Below are positions 9,741 to 19,895 of a DNA stretch of 64,000 nt, one piece after another. The position numbers and the translations under genes are program-made. The notes under the pieces are model-generated. The model was not told the DNA's origin. It saw only the letters and a list, made by a program, of their open reading frames with translations, and did not search any database. Origin of the DNA: Paludibacter sp. (lineage in GTDB: Bacteria; Bacteroidota; Bacteroidia; Bacteroidales; Paludibacteraceae); assembly GCA_031292575.1 (NCBI GenBank), contig JARLGX010000005.1:62001-126000 (forward strand), written 5' to 3'. Position 1 is the first letter of the stretch. Each line of letters starts with the position of its first letter.

Positions 9741-10634
9741 TTAATAATATAAAGATGTACCTTCATTTGTTATCTGAAGATTCACATTTGCTCCCAAAAC
9801 TAAAGGCAAATTAAAATTGACATGCCCGGCTGGGAAATTGAAGCAAAGCGGATAATTGTAATCCTTTACAGCATCATAAATGATTTCGGCTATAGTTTGC
9901 ATCATGAGCGAATCTTCTTCACAATCAGCAAATTGACCGACAACAAGTCCAGAAAGTTCTGACAGAACACCACTAAAACGCAAGTTTTGTATCATTCGGT
10001 CGATGTGATAAGGCTTTTCAGCTATATCTTCGATAAAAAGAATAGAATTTTTGTAATCCAAATCGAATTGACTGCCTCGCAATCCCATCAAAACGGATAA
10101 ATTTCCTCCAATTAAATTTCCTTCAGCTTTTCCATGTCGATTCATAAGATGTGGCTGAATTTTGTAAGTTGGCAATTGTCCGAACAAAATGTCTTTTAAT
10201 CGCAAAACTTGTTCCGATACAGCGGGTGATTCTGCCAAATGTTTTGCCATAATTCCATGAATAGAGGCTACTCCGAGCTTAGTAATAGCATTGTGTAAAA
10301 TAGTAATATCACTAAATCCAATCAGCCATTTAGGTGATTTTAGAAATTCAGTGAAGTCTATTTTGTCAATAATTTGCGCGATACCATAACCGCCACGACT
10401 GCATAGAATAGCTTTTACATTTGGGTCATTCAACGCATTTTGAAAATCTGAAATACGTTGTTCCTTTGTTCCCGCAAAGCGTCCATATGCCAACCGTGCG
10501 AATTCGCCTTCAGTTACATGTAATCCCCAACTGACAAGTGTTTTATTTGCGCCATCAATAAATTCAGGATTTATTGAACCCGAAGGAGAAACTATGCGAA
10601 TTTGGTCAGATGACTGTAAATATGGAGGAATCAT
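9741..10634 (-). CDS. LD-carboxypeptidase (S66 family)
   Basis: SPSGSINPEF, AILCSRGGYGIAQIIDKID, FIEDIAEKPYHIDRMIQNL; LdcA-type. Confidence 0.9.
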   Translation of the reverse strand: MIPPYLQSSDQIRIVSPSGSINPEFIDGANKTLVSWGLHVTEGEFARLAYGRFAGTKEQRISDFQNALNDPNVKAILCSRGGYGIAQIIDKIDFTEFLKSPKWLIGFSDITILHNAITKLGVASIHGIMAKHLAESPAVSEQVLRLKDILFGQLPTYKIQPHLMNRHGKAEGNLIGGNLSVLMGLRGSQFDLDYKNSILFIEDIAEKPYHIDRMIQNLRFSGVLSELSGLVVGQFADCEEDSLMMQTIAEIIYDAVKDYNYPLCFNFPAGHVNFNLPLVLGANVNLQITNEGTSLYY

Positions 10635-10649
10635 GTTTATATTTTTGAG

Positions 10650-11966
10650 TTAGTATTTCAGCCACTTCCAAAGTTCTTTCCAGGATACTTTCTTGCCGTA
10701 CATCAAAATACCTGTACGGTATATTTTGCCGGCCATCCAAGTCGTACCAATAAACGAAAGTATTAGAATTGACAACGAAAGAATGATTTGCCATGCAGGG
10801 ACATCAAAAGGAAGCCGCACCATCATCACAATGGGTGAAGTAAAAGGAATCATCGAACACCAGAATGCCAATGGACCATCGGGATTTTGAGCAGCAAAAA
10901 TGCCGGCATAAATACCAAATATGATTGGAAGCATGATGGGCATGGAGAATTGTTGTGTGTCGGTTTCGTTATCAACCGCCGAACCAATGGCCGCAAAAAG
11001 CGAAGCATACAATAAATACCCGCCTAAGAAATAAACAATAAACAACCCGATAATTTCTATGTAATTTAACCCATTCAAGGCGGCAAATAATGTTTGGACT
11101 CCCGAAGGAGTGGCATTCGCCGGAACTGTCTGCATACCCATTTGGCCCATTTGATGCAAGGTGTTTGAATCTACGTTTCCGCTAAATATAGTACTTGCTC
11201 CAACCGCAATAATGCCGGTCAGAATTACCCACATAAGAAATTGTGTTAACCCTACCATCGCAATTCCGATGATTTTTCCCATCATTAACTCAAATGGTTT
11301 TACCGACGAAATCATCACTTCCACAATTCGGTTGGTTTTTTCCTGCACCACACCGTTCATTACCTGTGCGCCATAAATAACGATAAACATATAAATGATA
11401 AATGCCGTAATCATTCCTATTGTCAAAGCTAATTCGGCCGAGCCAACTTTATCTTTTCCGTTTTCGCCCCATTTAATTGTTTCCAAATCAATCTCTGTGC
11501 GCGATTTATCTACCATTTCTTTTAGATTTGGGATGTTATATGCCGCCAGTTTTTGTTCTTCCACATATTTATTTAGCATTCCGGCAATATAACTTTTCAG
11601 CTCCATATTCACTTGCTTTTCGGAATATAAAGTAGCAGCTTTTGGATTATTTTTCAAATCATCGGTTATATAAAGCAAAGCTGTGAACTGATTGTTGTCT
11701 GAATTTTTCTTTTTAACTTCTTCAACAGGCTCATCAATAAACCGAAATGTGTAGACATCATTGCTTTTCAATACGTTGGTATAGAGATGAGTTTTGTCAA
11801 TTACAACAATATTCTTAACTTTATCATCTTTGATGCCACCTAACCAAACTACAAGTGCAATCATTCCGGCAAAAAGAACAGGAGTTAAAAAAGTTAGCAG
11901 AATAAATGATTTTTTCATTACCCGCGTAGTATATTCACGTTTTATTATCAGACTAATCTTACTCAT
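10650..11966 (-). CDS. ABC transporter permease (NatB-like)
   Basis: N-terminal TM, large extracytoplasmic segment, then GAQVMNGVVQEKTNRIVEVMISSVKPFELMMGKIIG and further TM helices. Confidence 0.88.
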   Translation of the reverse strand: MSKISLIIKREYTTRVMKKSFILLTFLTPVLFAGMIALVVWLGGIKDDKVKNIVVIDKTHLYTNVLKSNDVYTFRFIDEPVEEVKKKNSDNNQFTALLYITDDLKNNPKAATLYSEKQVNMELKSYIAGMLNKYVEEQKLAAYNIPNLKEMVDKSRTEIDLETIKWGENGKDKVGSAELALTIGMITAFIIYMFIVIYGAQVMNGVVQEKTNRIVEVMISSVKPFELMMGKIIGIAMVGLTQFLMWVILTGIIAVGASTIFSGNVDSNTLHQMGQMGMQTVPANATPSGVQTLFAALNGLNYIEIIGLFIVYFLGGYLLYASLFAAIGSAVDNETDTQQFSMPIMLPIIFGIYAGIFAAQNPDGPLAFWCSMIPFTSPIVMMVRLPFDVPAWQIILSLSILILSFIGTTWMAGKIYRTGILMYGKKVSWKELWKWLKY

Positions 11967-12865
11967 GCTTTCACGGTTTTAATAAAAATATCATTCATAC
12001 TTGGTAATAACTCTTCGAAAGAAAGAATTTCGGTTTGTTTAATTATTTCATTCAACAACAAATTATTTCCGCCGGATATTTGTTTCCTGATTGTGCTTTC
12101 CATCATGCCATTTTTGGTTGATTGCGAAAGCAATTCGATTTTTTCATTCCCTAAAATCGGACTTTGGGAACGAACAACATAGGTGTTGGTAGCGTGTGAA
12201 GCTCTGATTTCAGCTACATTTCCCTGCAATACAATTTTTGCTTTATCCACTAATGAAATATTCTCACACAAGTCTTCAACTGTTTCCATATTGTGCGTGG
12301 AAAAAATAATGGTAGCCCCTTTATCGCGTAATGCCAGAATTTCACGTTTAATAAGATCAGTGTTAACCGGATCGAAACCGCTGAATGGTTCATCAAAAAT
12401 CAGGAGTTTCGGTTCGTGCAAAACGGTGATGATAAATTGTACTTTTTGAGCCATACCTTTCGACAGTTCTTCCACTTTTTTACTCCACCAAGCCTCAATT
12501 TCAAATTTCTCGAACCAATATTTCAATGCTTTGAGCGCATCACTTTTGGTCATACCTTTAAGTTGAGCCAGGTACAAAGCCTGATCGCCCACTTTCATTT
12601 TTTTGTACAGTCCACGCTCTTCGGGCAAATATCCAATATGTTGCACATCGGCGGGAGTCATCCGTTTACCGTTCAATCGCACTTCGCCACTATCGGGGGC
12701 GGTTATACAATTGATAATACGAATCAACGTAGTTTTGCCGGCACCATTCGGACCCAGCAAACCGTAAATTGAATTTTCGGGAACAGTAAGACTCACACCA
12801 TCCAACGCTAAATGTCCGGCATATTGTTTTACTACGTTTTCTACTTCCAGGAATTTGATGTTCAT
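11963..12865 (-). CDS. ABC transporter ATP-binding protein (NatA-like)
   Basis: LLGPNGAGKTTLIRII Walker A, ELSKGMAQKVQFI signature, LLIFDEPFSGFDPVN Walker B. ATG 12865 (MNIKFLEVENVVKQYAG) fits better than the track start, which overlaps radC. Confidence 0.92.
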   Translation of the reverse strand: MNIKFLEVENVVKQYAGHLALDGVSLTVPENSIYGLLGPNGAGKTTLIRIINCITAPDSGEVRLNGKRMTPADVQHIGYLPEERGLYKKMKVGDQALYLAQLKGMTKSDALKALKYWFEKFEIEAWWSKKVEELSKGMAQKVQFIITVLHEPKLLIFDEPFSGFDPVNTDLIKREILALRDKGATIIFSTHNMETVEDLCENISLVDKAKIVLQGNVAEIRASHATNTYVVRSQSPILGNEKIELLSQSTKNGMMESTIRKQISGGNNLLLNEIIKQTEILSFEELLPSMNDIFIKTVKA

Positions 12866-12905
12866 CGGTTTATTGGTTAATTTGTGTTCAGGGATTGGAA
12901 AATCA

Positions 12906-13607
12906 TCACATTTTCCCTTCATCAGCAAAACTATAATATTGGCCTTTTGCAATAATGATATGATCGAGTAAAGTTATGCCAATGGCTTCGCAACCGCCTT
13001 TGATTCGGCGTGTGATTACATCGTCTTCGTGGCTCGGACGATTTTGCCCCGAAGGATGATTGTGTGCAACTACAACGGCTTGTGCCGATTTTTCCAACGC
13101 CAATTTCAGTAACATGGGTACATCCACTACAGTTTGTCGGCTACCTCCCTGTGTCAATCGTTTTATCTCAATTACTTTGTTGGCTCCGTTAAGCAACCCG
13201 ATCCAAAACTCTTCGTGCGGTAAATCCACCAACTGTGGTTCGAAAAGGTCGAAAAGATCGAGGCTGGAAGTAACTTTTTTCCGTTCCAGTATTTCACTGG
13301 TTTTACGACGCTTACCAATTTCGAGTGCAGCCATAATGGTTACAGCTTTTGCTTCGCCTATGCCCTTGAACCGTTTGCACAAATCATTTATAGTAAGTTG
13401 AGCCAGTTCGTTCAGGTTGTCCTTGCACTCACGCATAATCCGACGCGACAGTTCCACGGCCGATTCGTCCCTGTTTCCGGAACCAATCATGATAGCCAAT
13501 AACTCCGCATCTGAAAGACTTTGCGAGCCTTTCCGAAGCATTTTTTCGCGCGGGCGGTCATCTTCTGCCCAATCGCGGATTGTCAAATGTTTATCGTCGG
13601 TTACCAT
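12906..13607 (-). CDS. radC: RadC/JAB-domain DNA repair protein
   Basis: LLAIMIGSGNRDESAVELSRRI, VVVAHNHPSGQNRPSHEDD, LLDHIIIAKGQYYSF. Confidence 0.94.
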   Translation of the reverse strand: MVTDDKHLTIRDWAEDDRPREKMLRKGSQSLSDAELLAIMIGSGNRDESAVELSRRIMRECKDNLNELAQLTINDLCKRFKGIGEAKAVTIMAALEIGKRRKTSEILERKKVTSSLDLFDLFEPQLVDLPHEEFWIGLLNGANKVIEIKRLTQGGSRQTVVDVPMLLKLALEKSAQAVVVAHNHPSGQNRPSHEDDVITRRIKGGCEAIGITLLDHIIIAKGQYYSFADEGKM

Positions 13608-13659
13608 GTGTCAAAAATACGAATAATTTTCTTTTTTACAAATTGATAGGAATGGAAAT

Positions 13660-13699
13660 AAAAAAGCTGCTTAAAAGTGGGAGTTTGAAGCAGCTAAAT
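13660..13699 (-). terminator. Putative terminator downstream of lipoprotein cluster
   Basis: agctgcttaaaa...tttgaagcagct imperfect stem with A-run on plus (T-run on minus). Confidence 0.55.
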
Positions 13700-13733
13700 T
13701 GTAATTTAAAAAACAATGTGTTCATTTGTCACA

Positions 13734-14333
13734 CTATAGTGGTGTGGGGTTACTGTAATCAAAGCTTTTTAATTCCCAGGTTTTTATTTGGACAGGCCCT
13801 AAATTATATTCTTTGGTATATAACTTAACGATTCCTATTTGGGGCTTAAAATATATTTTCTCATACAGAGAATAATTAAAACTTCTGATGTTCCTTTCAA
13901 TTACATATGTATCATTAAAACTACCGGCCGGAACAGTAACATCTTCGATACTGATTACTTTTGAATTATTGGTTGAGAAATAGGATTCATTCCATATCTG
14001 GTTCAATGAGAATGGAACGACATAAATCCTCTTAATGAAACTATTGGAGTTAAAAATTATGGTGTCCTTACTTTGACTCACAAAAAACGTGTCGGTGCGA
14101 TTTGTATAACTTAAGAGCCAAACTGCAGAATTTGCCCCGTTAATTGTTCTGTTATCAACAATTGAAACTCTGAGTGGTTCTGATTTATTCAATACACTAT
14201 CAAAAACATTGTAAAACCAGTAATAACCAACTGAATTAGGGAAATAATCAACCTGCTTAAATTCATGCTTACAGCCAAATGCAGTAACAAGAACAATCAC
14301 ACTTAGAAATAAACCACTTTTATTACTTTTCAT
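13734..14333 (-). CDS. Hypothetical lipoprotein
   Basis: Signal peptide with lipobox (MKSNKSGLFLSVIVLVTAFGC); no family recognised. Confidence 0.6.
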   Translation of the reverse strand: MKSNKSGLFLSVIVLVTAFGCKHEFKQVDYFPNSVGYYWFYNVFDSVLNKSEPLRVSIVDNRTINGANSAVWLLSYTNRTDTFFVSQSKDTIIFNSNSFIKRIYVVPFSLNQIWNESYFSTNNSKVISIEDVTVPAGSFNDTYVIERNIRSFNYSLYEKIYFKPQIGIVKLYTKEYNLGPVQIKTWELKSFDYSNPTPL

Positions 14334-14394
14334 TTTCGATAATTTTAGCTGAATGATTTGTAGAATGTAAGATACCCTCTCGAGCCAAATATGT

Positions 14395-14874
14395 TCATAA
14401 TTTCGATATATTAAGTTTGGCTGTATAATTTTGAGAATTAATTGGCTTTCCGGTAGGATATGGATCTAACCTTATAAGGCAAATTCTGTAACCCAATGTA
14501 TCCTTACGGTAGTAAAGATTATCATCACATTTATATTCGTCGTGACATCCTAGAATAATTAAATATATACTTGATTGCGTATTTTGGTGGGTCAACAATA
14601 TTTGAATTGTTGCAGTACTACCGTAACAAAGATAACATTCTGATTTAGGACACCTCGAATCATAAATAACTTTTTCAAAACTAACTGAGAGCCTACTATC
14701 GGAAGAGTTATTACTCGGATTAAAAAGTATAAGTGATTTAACTTCCTGTGTTTTTATAAAAAAAGACACACCAAGATGATTTGTGTTGGTTAATGTCGAA
14801 TCTTCTTTAGCACACCCCATTCCGCCTATAAGAAACAGTGTAATTACAATCATTAAAATAGCTTTGGTTTTCAT
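14395..14874 (-). CDS. Hypothetical lipoprotein
   Basis: MKTKAILMIVITLFLIGGMGC lipobox; no family recognised. Confidence 0.6.
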   Translation of the reverse strand: MKTKAILMIVITLFLIGGMGCAKEDSTLTNTNHLGVSFFIKTQEVKSLILFNPSNNSSDSRLSVSFEKVIYDSRCPKSECYLCYGSTATIQILLTHQNTQSSIYLIILGCHDEYKCDDNLYYRKDTLGYRICLIRLDPYPTGKPINSQNYTAKLNISKL

Positions 14875-14885
14875 AGTGCTAAAAG

Positions 14886-15332
14886 TTATTTTGTGATTGA
14901 CACTGTGATTATTTCTCTATGCGGTTGGCCAGAAAGATATAATGCTAAACATGGTGAACTATATGATTCGTTTTGTTTAGGATATCGATAAGTAATATGA
15001 ACTTTAAAATCATTACGGGTAATTGTTGGAAAGTAAGTAAAACTTTCAAAATAGTTTTCGGGTATTCTGTATAAAGTGTCCCCAATTTGAGATAAAATAG
15101 AGGCTGGCATTTTATATGTTGCATCAGAGATATTGTATGTTATCACAGTGTCATTTAAGTTTACAGATACAATGATGTAACCAATTTTGGAGTGCTGCTG
15201 TCTTGTACATGGGTCATATCCTATAATATACCCATCCATACGTTGAATAGCTATTTTTTCATCTACGCATCCCATGTCTCCAAAAAGAAAGAACATGATA
15301 ACCCCAACAAATAAAGCCATTCTATTTTTCAT
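14886..15332 (-). CDS. Hypothetical lipoprotein
   Basis: MKNRMALFVGVIMFFLFGDMGC lipobox; no family recognised. Confidence 0.6.
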   Translation of the reverse strand: MKNRMALFVGVIMFFLFGDMGCVDEKIAIQRMDGYIIGYDPCTRQQHSKIGYIIVSVNLNDTVITYNISDATYKMPASILSQIGDTLYRIPENYFESFTYFPTITRNDFKVHITYRYPKQNESYSSPCLALYLSGQPHREIITVSITK

Positions 15333-15461
15333 AATCTTATCTGTTTAGGGCGAATAATAAATCTTTTGAGTCAATGAAACTTATTATTAAGATGCAAATC
15401 TACCTTAAAACGTTGCATCTCTGCTTCAATTAATTTCATCCAATGTTATAATTCTATCAAT

Positions 15462-15495
15462 AAAAAAGCTGCTTCAAATTGAGGCTTGAAACAGC
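15462..15495 (-). terminator. Putative terminator downstream of priA
   Basis: gctgcttcaa...ttgaaacagc stem preceded on plus by A-run; nearly the same sequence as 13660-13699. Confidence 0.55.
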
Positions 15496-15532
15496 AAATC
15501 TTGTTAACAGAATCCAAGCTTTACAGATAAAA

Positions 15533-17992
15533 TTACATTGGATCTACATCTAGATTTACCCACAAAGCTTTGAATTTTGGTTCGGCAAGGAGGTTATTTG
15601 TGATTTGGCGGAGGATTGCTTTTGCTTTTTCGGCAGAGGCTTCAACTTCAAACTTGAGTAAAATGTGTTTGATATACATATTTTGTATACGCGAGATGGA
15701 CGGAACGTTCGGTCCTAGCACACGGTTGTTGAACACTGCACGCAAATCGACAGCCATGCGGGCGGATGCCTGGTTCAAAATACTCGGGTCGCGATGGCGA
15801 AGGACGATCTGAATCATGCGGAAATACGGCGGATATTTGAATAATTTACGCTCGTCGCACTGGGTGGCAAACATAGCCTGATAGTCATTCCGGATAACCT
15901 GCCCGATAATCGGGTGCTCGGGTGATGAGGTCTGGAGAATTACCGTACCACGCTTATTTTTACGTCCGGCACGCCCGCTCACTTGTGCCATTAATTGGAA
16001 CGCGCGCTCGTGAGCCCGGAAGTCAGGGAAGTTAAGCATGTTGTCCGCATTCAGAATGCCGACCAGACTCACGCACTCGAAATCGAGACCTTTAGACACC
16101 ATTTGCGTTCCAATAAGAATATCCACTTTGTGTTGTTCGAAGTCGGAAATGATCTTTTCGTACGACTTTTTGGAACGGGTTGTATCCAAGTCCATGCGCG
16201 AAACACGGGCGTCCGGAAAAATCTGTTTGATTTCGTCTTCGATCTTTTCAGTTCCAAAGCCTTTGGTGGAAAGCGTTCCGGGCATTTTACAAGCCGGACA
16301 GATATTCGGAATCGCTTCGGTATATCCGCAATAATGACAAGTCAGCGTATTGAACGATTTGTGAACGGTAAGACTCACATCGCAGTTTTTGCAATGCGGC
16401 ACATAGGCACAAGCCTTACATTCTATATACGGTGCATAACCACGGCGGTTCTGAAAAAGGATAACTTGCTCTTTGTTCTGAAGCGCTTTGGCAATTCGCT
16501 CCAATAGAGTATCGGTAAAATGGCTTTCCATTTGTTTTTTCCGATAGGCTTCTTTGGTATCCACCACCAGAATTTCAGGCATAGCCATATCTTCGTGGCG
16601 TTGGTTCAATTCCACAAAGCCGAATTTACCATTCTGCGCATTTTGATATGTTTCGATGGCGGGAGTAGCCGTTCCAAGCAAGGTTTTTGCACCGTGCATG
16701 GATGCCAACACGATGGCAGCATTGCGGGCATGATAACGCGGTGCGGGGTCGTATTGCTTATAACTCGACTCGTGTTCTTCGTCCACAATGATCAATCCGA
16801 GTTGGCGGAAAGGCAAAAAGATAGACGACCGCACGCCTATTATAACGTCGTAGGTTTTATCATTAAGTACATTGTTCCAGATTTCCACCCGTTCGGCATC
16901 GGAGAATTTGGAGTGATACACCCCGAGGCGTTTGCCGAACACCCGTTTCAACCGCGTGGTGAGCTGCGTGGTCAGGGCAATTTCGGGAACAAGATAAAGC
17001 ACTTGCTTTCCATCGGCGAGTACCTTATTAATAAGGTGTATGTATAATTCGGTTTTGCCGCTGGACGTAACACCGTGCAACAACACCACCGGTTTTTCAA
17101 TAAACTGCTTTTCAACCTCCTTCAAAGCCACCTGCTGAAACTCATTGAGCGGGTAAACGGCAGAAGTCTGCACATCCGAAACATCTAACCGTCCGATTTC
17201 TTTCAGGTAGGTTTCCAGCACGCCCCGTTCTATAAGTCCGCTGAGCACCGCAGCCGAAGCTCCCGATTTTTCCATCAGCTCTTTGCGCGAAACTTCACGG
17301 CGCTTAGACGGAATGAGGCATTTCGACAAATCGATGTACATCATCAGCACATCCAGTTGCTTTTTGGCTCGGCTCAGGTCGTCGAAAATTTTGCGGAGAT
17401 TATCTTCCTGCATGGCTTCGGCGGACATGCGCACAAAAGTATCGTTCTTCACACGGAACTTATCGGTCAGCTCTTCGCTAATTTCCAACGCACCTTTATC
17501 CAACAATGCTTTCAGGGTTGGCATCACGTCGCGCATTTCGGTTACTTTATTGAGTTCCGAAACGGTGGTCGGTTTGCCGTCGGACAAGGCATCCAGCACT
17601 TTTTGTTCTTTTTCCGAAAGTAAAGTTTCGGCTTCGTAATCGGGATTAATGCACACCCGCGTTTCGCTTTCCAGCTTCAAACCTGCCGGAACGGCCGCCT
17701 GATACACATCGCCCAGAAAAGCCTGGTAGTAGGATGCAATCCATTCCCAGAACTTCATTTGCGGACGACGGAGAATGGGCGCATTATCCAGTAAGCACAC
17801 AATATCTTTGGCTTCGTAAACCGTAGGCATAATTGTGTGAACGAGATACACCACGGCGGTGTACATTTTCTTTTTGCCAAACGGCACCACCACCCGCATG
17901 CCAATTCGCACCGAGTCCGCCCATTCATCCGGCACGGAGTAGGTAAAAGTATTGGGCAATGGTAAAGGTAATATGACGTCGACGTATTTCAT
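15533..17992 (-). CDS. priA: Primosomal protein N' (PriA helicase)
   Basis: LLHGVTSSGKTELYIHLI, VDEEHESSYKQ, zinc-finger CKACAYVPHCKNCDVSLTVHKSFNTLTCHYCGY, GTQMVSKGLDF. Start at MKYVDVILPLPLPNTFTY (17992) preferred. Confidence 0.95.
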   Translation of the reverse strand: MKYVDVILPLPLPNTFTYSVPDEWADSVRIGMRVVVPFGKKKMYTAVVYLVHTIMPTVYEAKDIVCLLDNAPILRRPQMKFWEWIASYYQAFLGDVYQAAVPAGLKLESETRVCINPDYEAETLLSEKEQKVLDALSDGKPTTVSELNKVTEMRDVMPTLKALLDKGALEISEELTDKFRVKNDTFVRMSAEAMQEDNLRKIFDDLSRAKKQLDVLMMYIDLSKCLIPSKRREVSRKELMEKSGASAAVLSGLIERGVLETYLKEIGRLDVSDVQTSAVYPLNEFQQVALKEVEKQFIEKPVVLLHGVTSSGKTELYIHLINKVLADGKQVLYLVPEIALTTQLTTRLKRVFGKRLGVYHSKFSDAERVEIWNNVLNDKTYDVIIGVRSSIFLPFRQLGLIIVDEEHESSYKQYDPAPRYHARNAAIVLASMHGAKTLLGTATPAIETYQNAQNGKFGFVELNQRHEDMAMPEILVVDTKEAYRKKQMESHFTDTLLERIAKALQNKEQVILFQNRRGYAPYIECKACAYVPHCKNCDVSLTVHKSFNTLTCHYCGYTEAIPNICPACKMPGTLSTKGFGTEKIEDEIKQIFPDARVSRMDLDTTRSKKSYEKIISDFEQHKVDILIGTQMVSKGLDFECVSLVGILNADNMLNFPDFRAHERAFQLMAQVSGRAGRKNKRGTVILQTSSPEHPIIGQVIRNDYQAMFATQCDERKLFKYPPYFRMIQIVLRHRDPSILNQASARMAVDLRAVFNNRVLGPNVPSISRIQNMYIKHILLKFEVEASAEKAKAILRQITNNLLAEPKFKALWVNLDVDPM

Positions 17993-18096
17993 TTTTAATA
18001 GAAGCGAATGATATAGTTTCAAATTACTTAATACTAATAAAATCAGATATTTACAATCATTTTAAAAATGCAAATTCAACAAAATAAATATTATGA

Positions 18097-18741
18097 TTAA
18101 ATGGTTTTTGTAAATGTTGCATAATCATTTTTCGTCTGTTCAAAGCCCATTTTTTTTAAATATCTTTGGTGGCTTTTATTTTTACTATTACATATGATTT
18201 CCGTAATATTCTGTTTTTTAATAAGTTCTATATTCTTTTTATAAATAAAATCTCCAGGTTTCAAATCGCGATATTCGGCCGTTACAAAATCAAGATGGAC
18301 GGTGAGGGTATGAATGTTTTTAGTTCCTATAAATACGCCGGCAACTGAAGCATTTCGTAAGAGTAATATTGCAAAAGTGTTATTTTCATTTCCTTGTTTA
18401 AATTTTTCTTTATTAAAAAAAGGGAAAACCTTTTTAATCTCGCGTTGATAAAAATCAATAAAATAATCCAAGTAAGAATCGTCGACATCTACGCTGATTG
18501 CTTTAAATAATTCCAGATGCGAGTACATTTTATACAAATAATATAAATCGGCTACTACAATAAACAAATTGAGGAAACCTACCGGAAAAGCTCCAATGGC
18601 AAAGCCATAAAACGAAAATACGGCAGCACCAATAAGATTATACCATCTGAGTTTTTTTATTGAACTCATCGTTAACGATACGGCTACAATAACGGATCCG
18701 CAGTAGCCTACCCATTCGAGTAGAGGAATATTTAACTGCAT
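18097..18741 (-). CDS. YgjV-like membrane domain fused to a C-terminal GNAT-like domain
   Basis: N-terminal WVGYCGSVIVAVSLTMSSIKKLRWYNLIGAAVFSFYG (YgjV-like TM), C-terminal IICNSKNKSHQRYLKKMGFEQ (acetyltransferase-like ending). Confidence 0.55.
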   Translation of the reverse strand: MQLNIPLLEWVGYCGSVIVAVSLTMSSIKKLRWYNLIGAAVFSFYGFAIGAFPVGFLNLFIVVADLYYLYKMYSHLELFKAISVDVDDSYLDYFIDFYQREIKKVFPFFNKEKFKQGNENNTFAILLLRNASVAGVFIGTKNIHTLTVHLDFVTAEYRDLKPGDFIYKKNIELIKKQNITEIICNSKNKSHQRYLKKMGFEQTKNDYATFTKTI

Positions 18742-18932
18742 AGTTTTATCATTTAATTAATTCTCTTATCAAAATAACATCTAAGAGGATTGCAAAATTA
18801 ATCATTTTTCTGATTATAAAACTATTGATAGAAATCTCATTGAAAATGTTTTCGTTATGAGAAAGTTCTGTGATTTTACAGGTATTAGAATAAACTTTCC
18901 ATACCTTTGTATTTTTAAAATAAAACTTTAGC

Positions 18933-19871
18933 ATGCAAATATATCTAGCCCCGCTTCAAGGTCTTACCGACTGGATTTTCCGCGAATCGTTCTCCGAACA
19001 TATTGGTCGCTTCGATAAAACTTTTACCCCTTTTGTGCGTGTACAAAGTGGTGGTTTTTATCGCCCAAGCCAATGCAACGATATGTTACCAGCACATAAC
19101 ACGTTTCAAAAACCAGTTCCGCAGTTTTTGGGAAAGGATGCCGATTCATTTAAACTCTTTGAGGAACTTTGTCACGAACATAATTATACAGAGGCAAATA
19201 TCAACATGGGATGCCCTTTTCCAATGATTACGGGCAAAGCGATGGGAGCAGGATTGTTGTCACATCCAGCAGATGTGTCAAAACTACTGGAAGATATTTT
19301 TACAGATACACAACTGAAAATTTCCATCAAATGCCGGTTAGGACAAGAAAATTCAACGGAATTTCAAGCACTGATACCTGTTTTCAATGATTTCCCGATG
19401 GAAGAAATTATTATTCATCCGAGGGTTGGTAAACAACAATACAAAGGGGAAATTGATGTGAATGCTTTTGCTCTGTATGCTCCACAGTTGAAACATCCGA
19501 TTTGTTACAATGGCGATATTTTGACAATTAATGATGTGGAACAGATTCAGACACTCGCTCCACAAGTGGATCGTTTTATGATTGGGCGCGGAATACTGCA
19601 AAATCCGTTTTTATTAGCAGAAATACAAAAACAAGCTATTTCGCAAAATCAAAAAGCCGACATATTACGAAACTTTCATTTATCTATTATTGAACATTGC
19701 AAACAAAAATACTCAGGCGACTTGCATTTTCTGAAACGATTGGAAGAGCTATGGGAATACCACCATCTGGCATTTGAAGACGGGCGTAAGATTTACAAAC
19801 AAGTTAAGAAATGCAAGAATCTGGTTCAATACGAAGCAGTGGTTTTCAAAGCTATTAATGAAATGGCATAA
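18933..19871 (+). CDS. tRNA-dihydrouridine synthase family protein
   Basis: MQIYLAPLQGLTDWIFRESF, INMGCPFPMITGKAMGAGLL, KCRLG, HPRVGKQQYKG, MIGRGILQNPFL. Confidence 0.9.
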   Translation: MQIYLAPLQGLTDWIFRESFSEHIGRFDKTFTPFVRVQSGGFYRPSQCNDMLPAHNTFQKPVPQFLGKDADSFKLFEELCHEHNYTEANINMGCPFPMITGKAMGAGLLSHPADVSKLLEDIFTDTQLKISIKCRLGQENSTEFQALIPVFNDFPMEEIIIHPRVGKQQYKGEIDVNAFALYAPQLKHPICYNGDILTINDVEQIQTLAPQVDRFMIGRGILQNPFLLAEIQKQAISQNQKADILRNFHLSIIEHCKQKYSGDLHFLKRLEELWEYHHLAFEDGRKIYKQVKKCKNLVQYEAVVFKAINEMA

Positions 19872-19895
19872 CTGCTATTTTACTTTTTTAGGAAT

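Noticed and set aside
15995-17047. Plus-strand ORFs of 170 and 175 aa opposite priA
   Set aside because: Fully contained within priA on the opposite strand; no family motifs.
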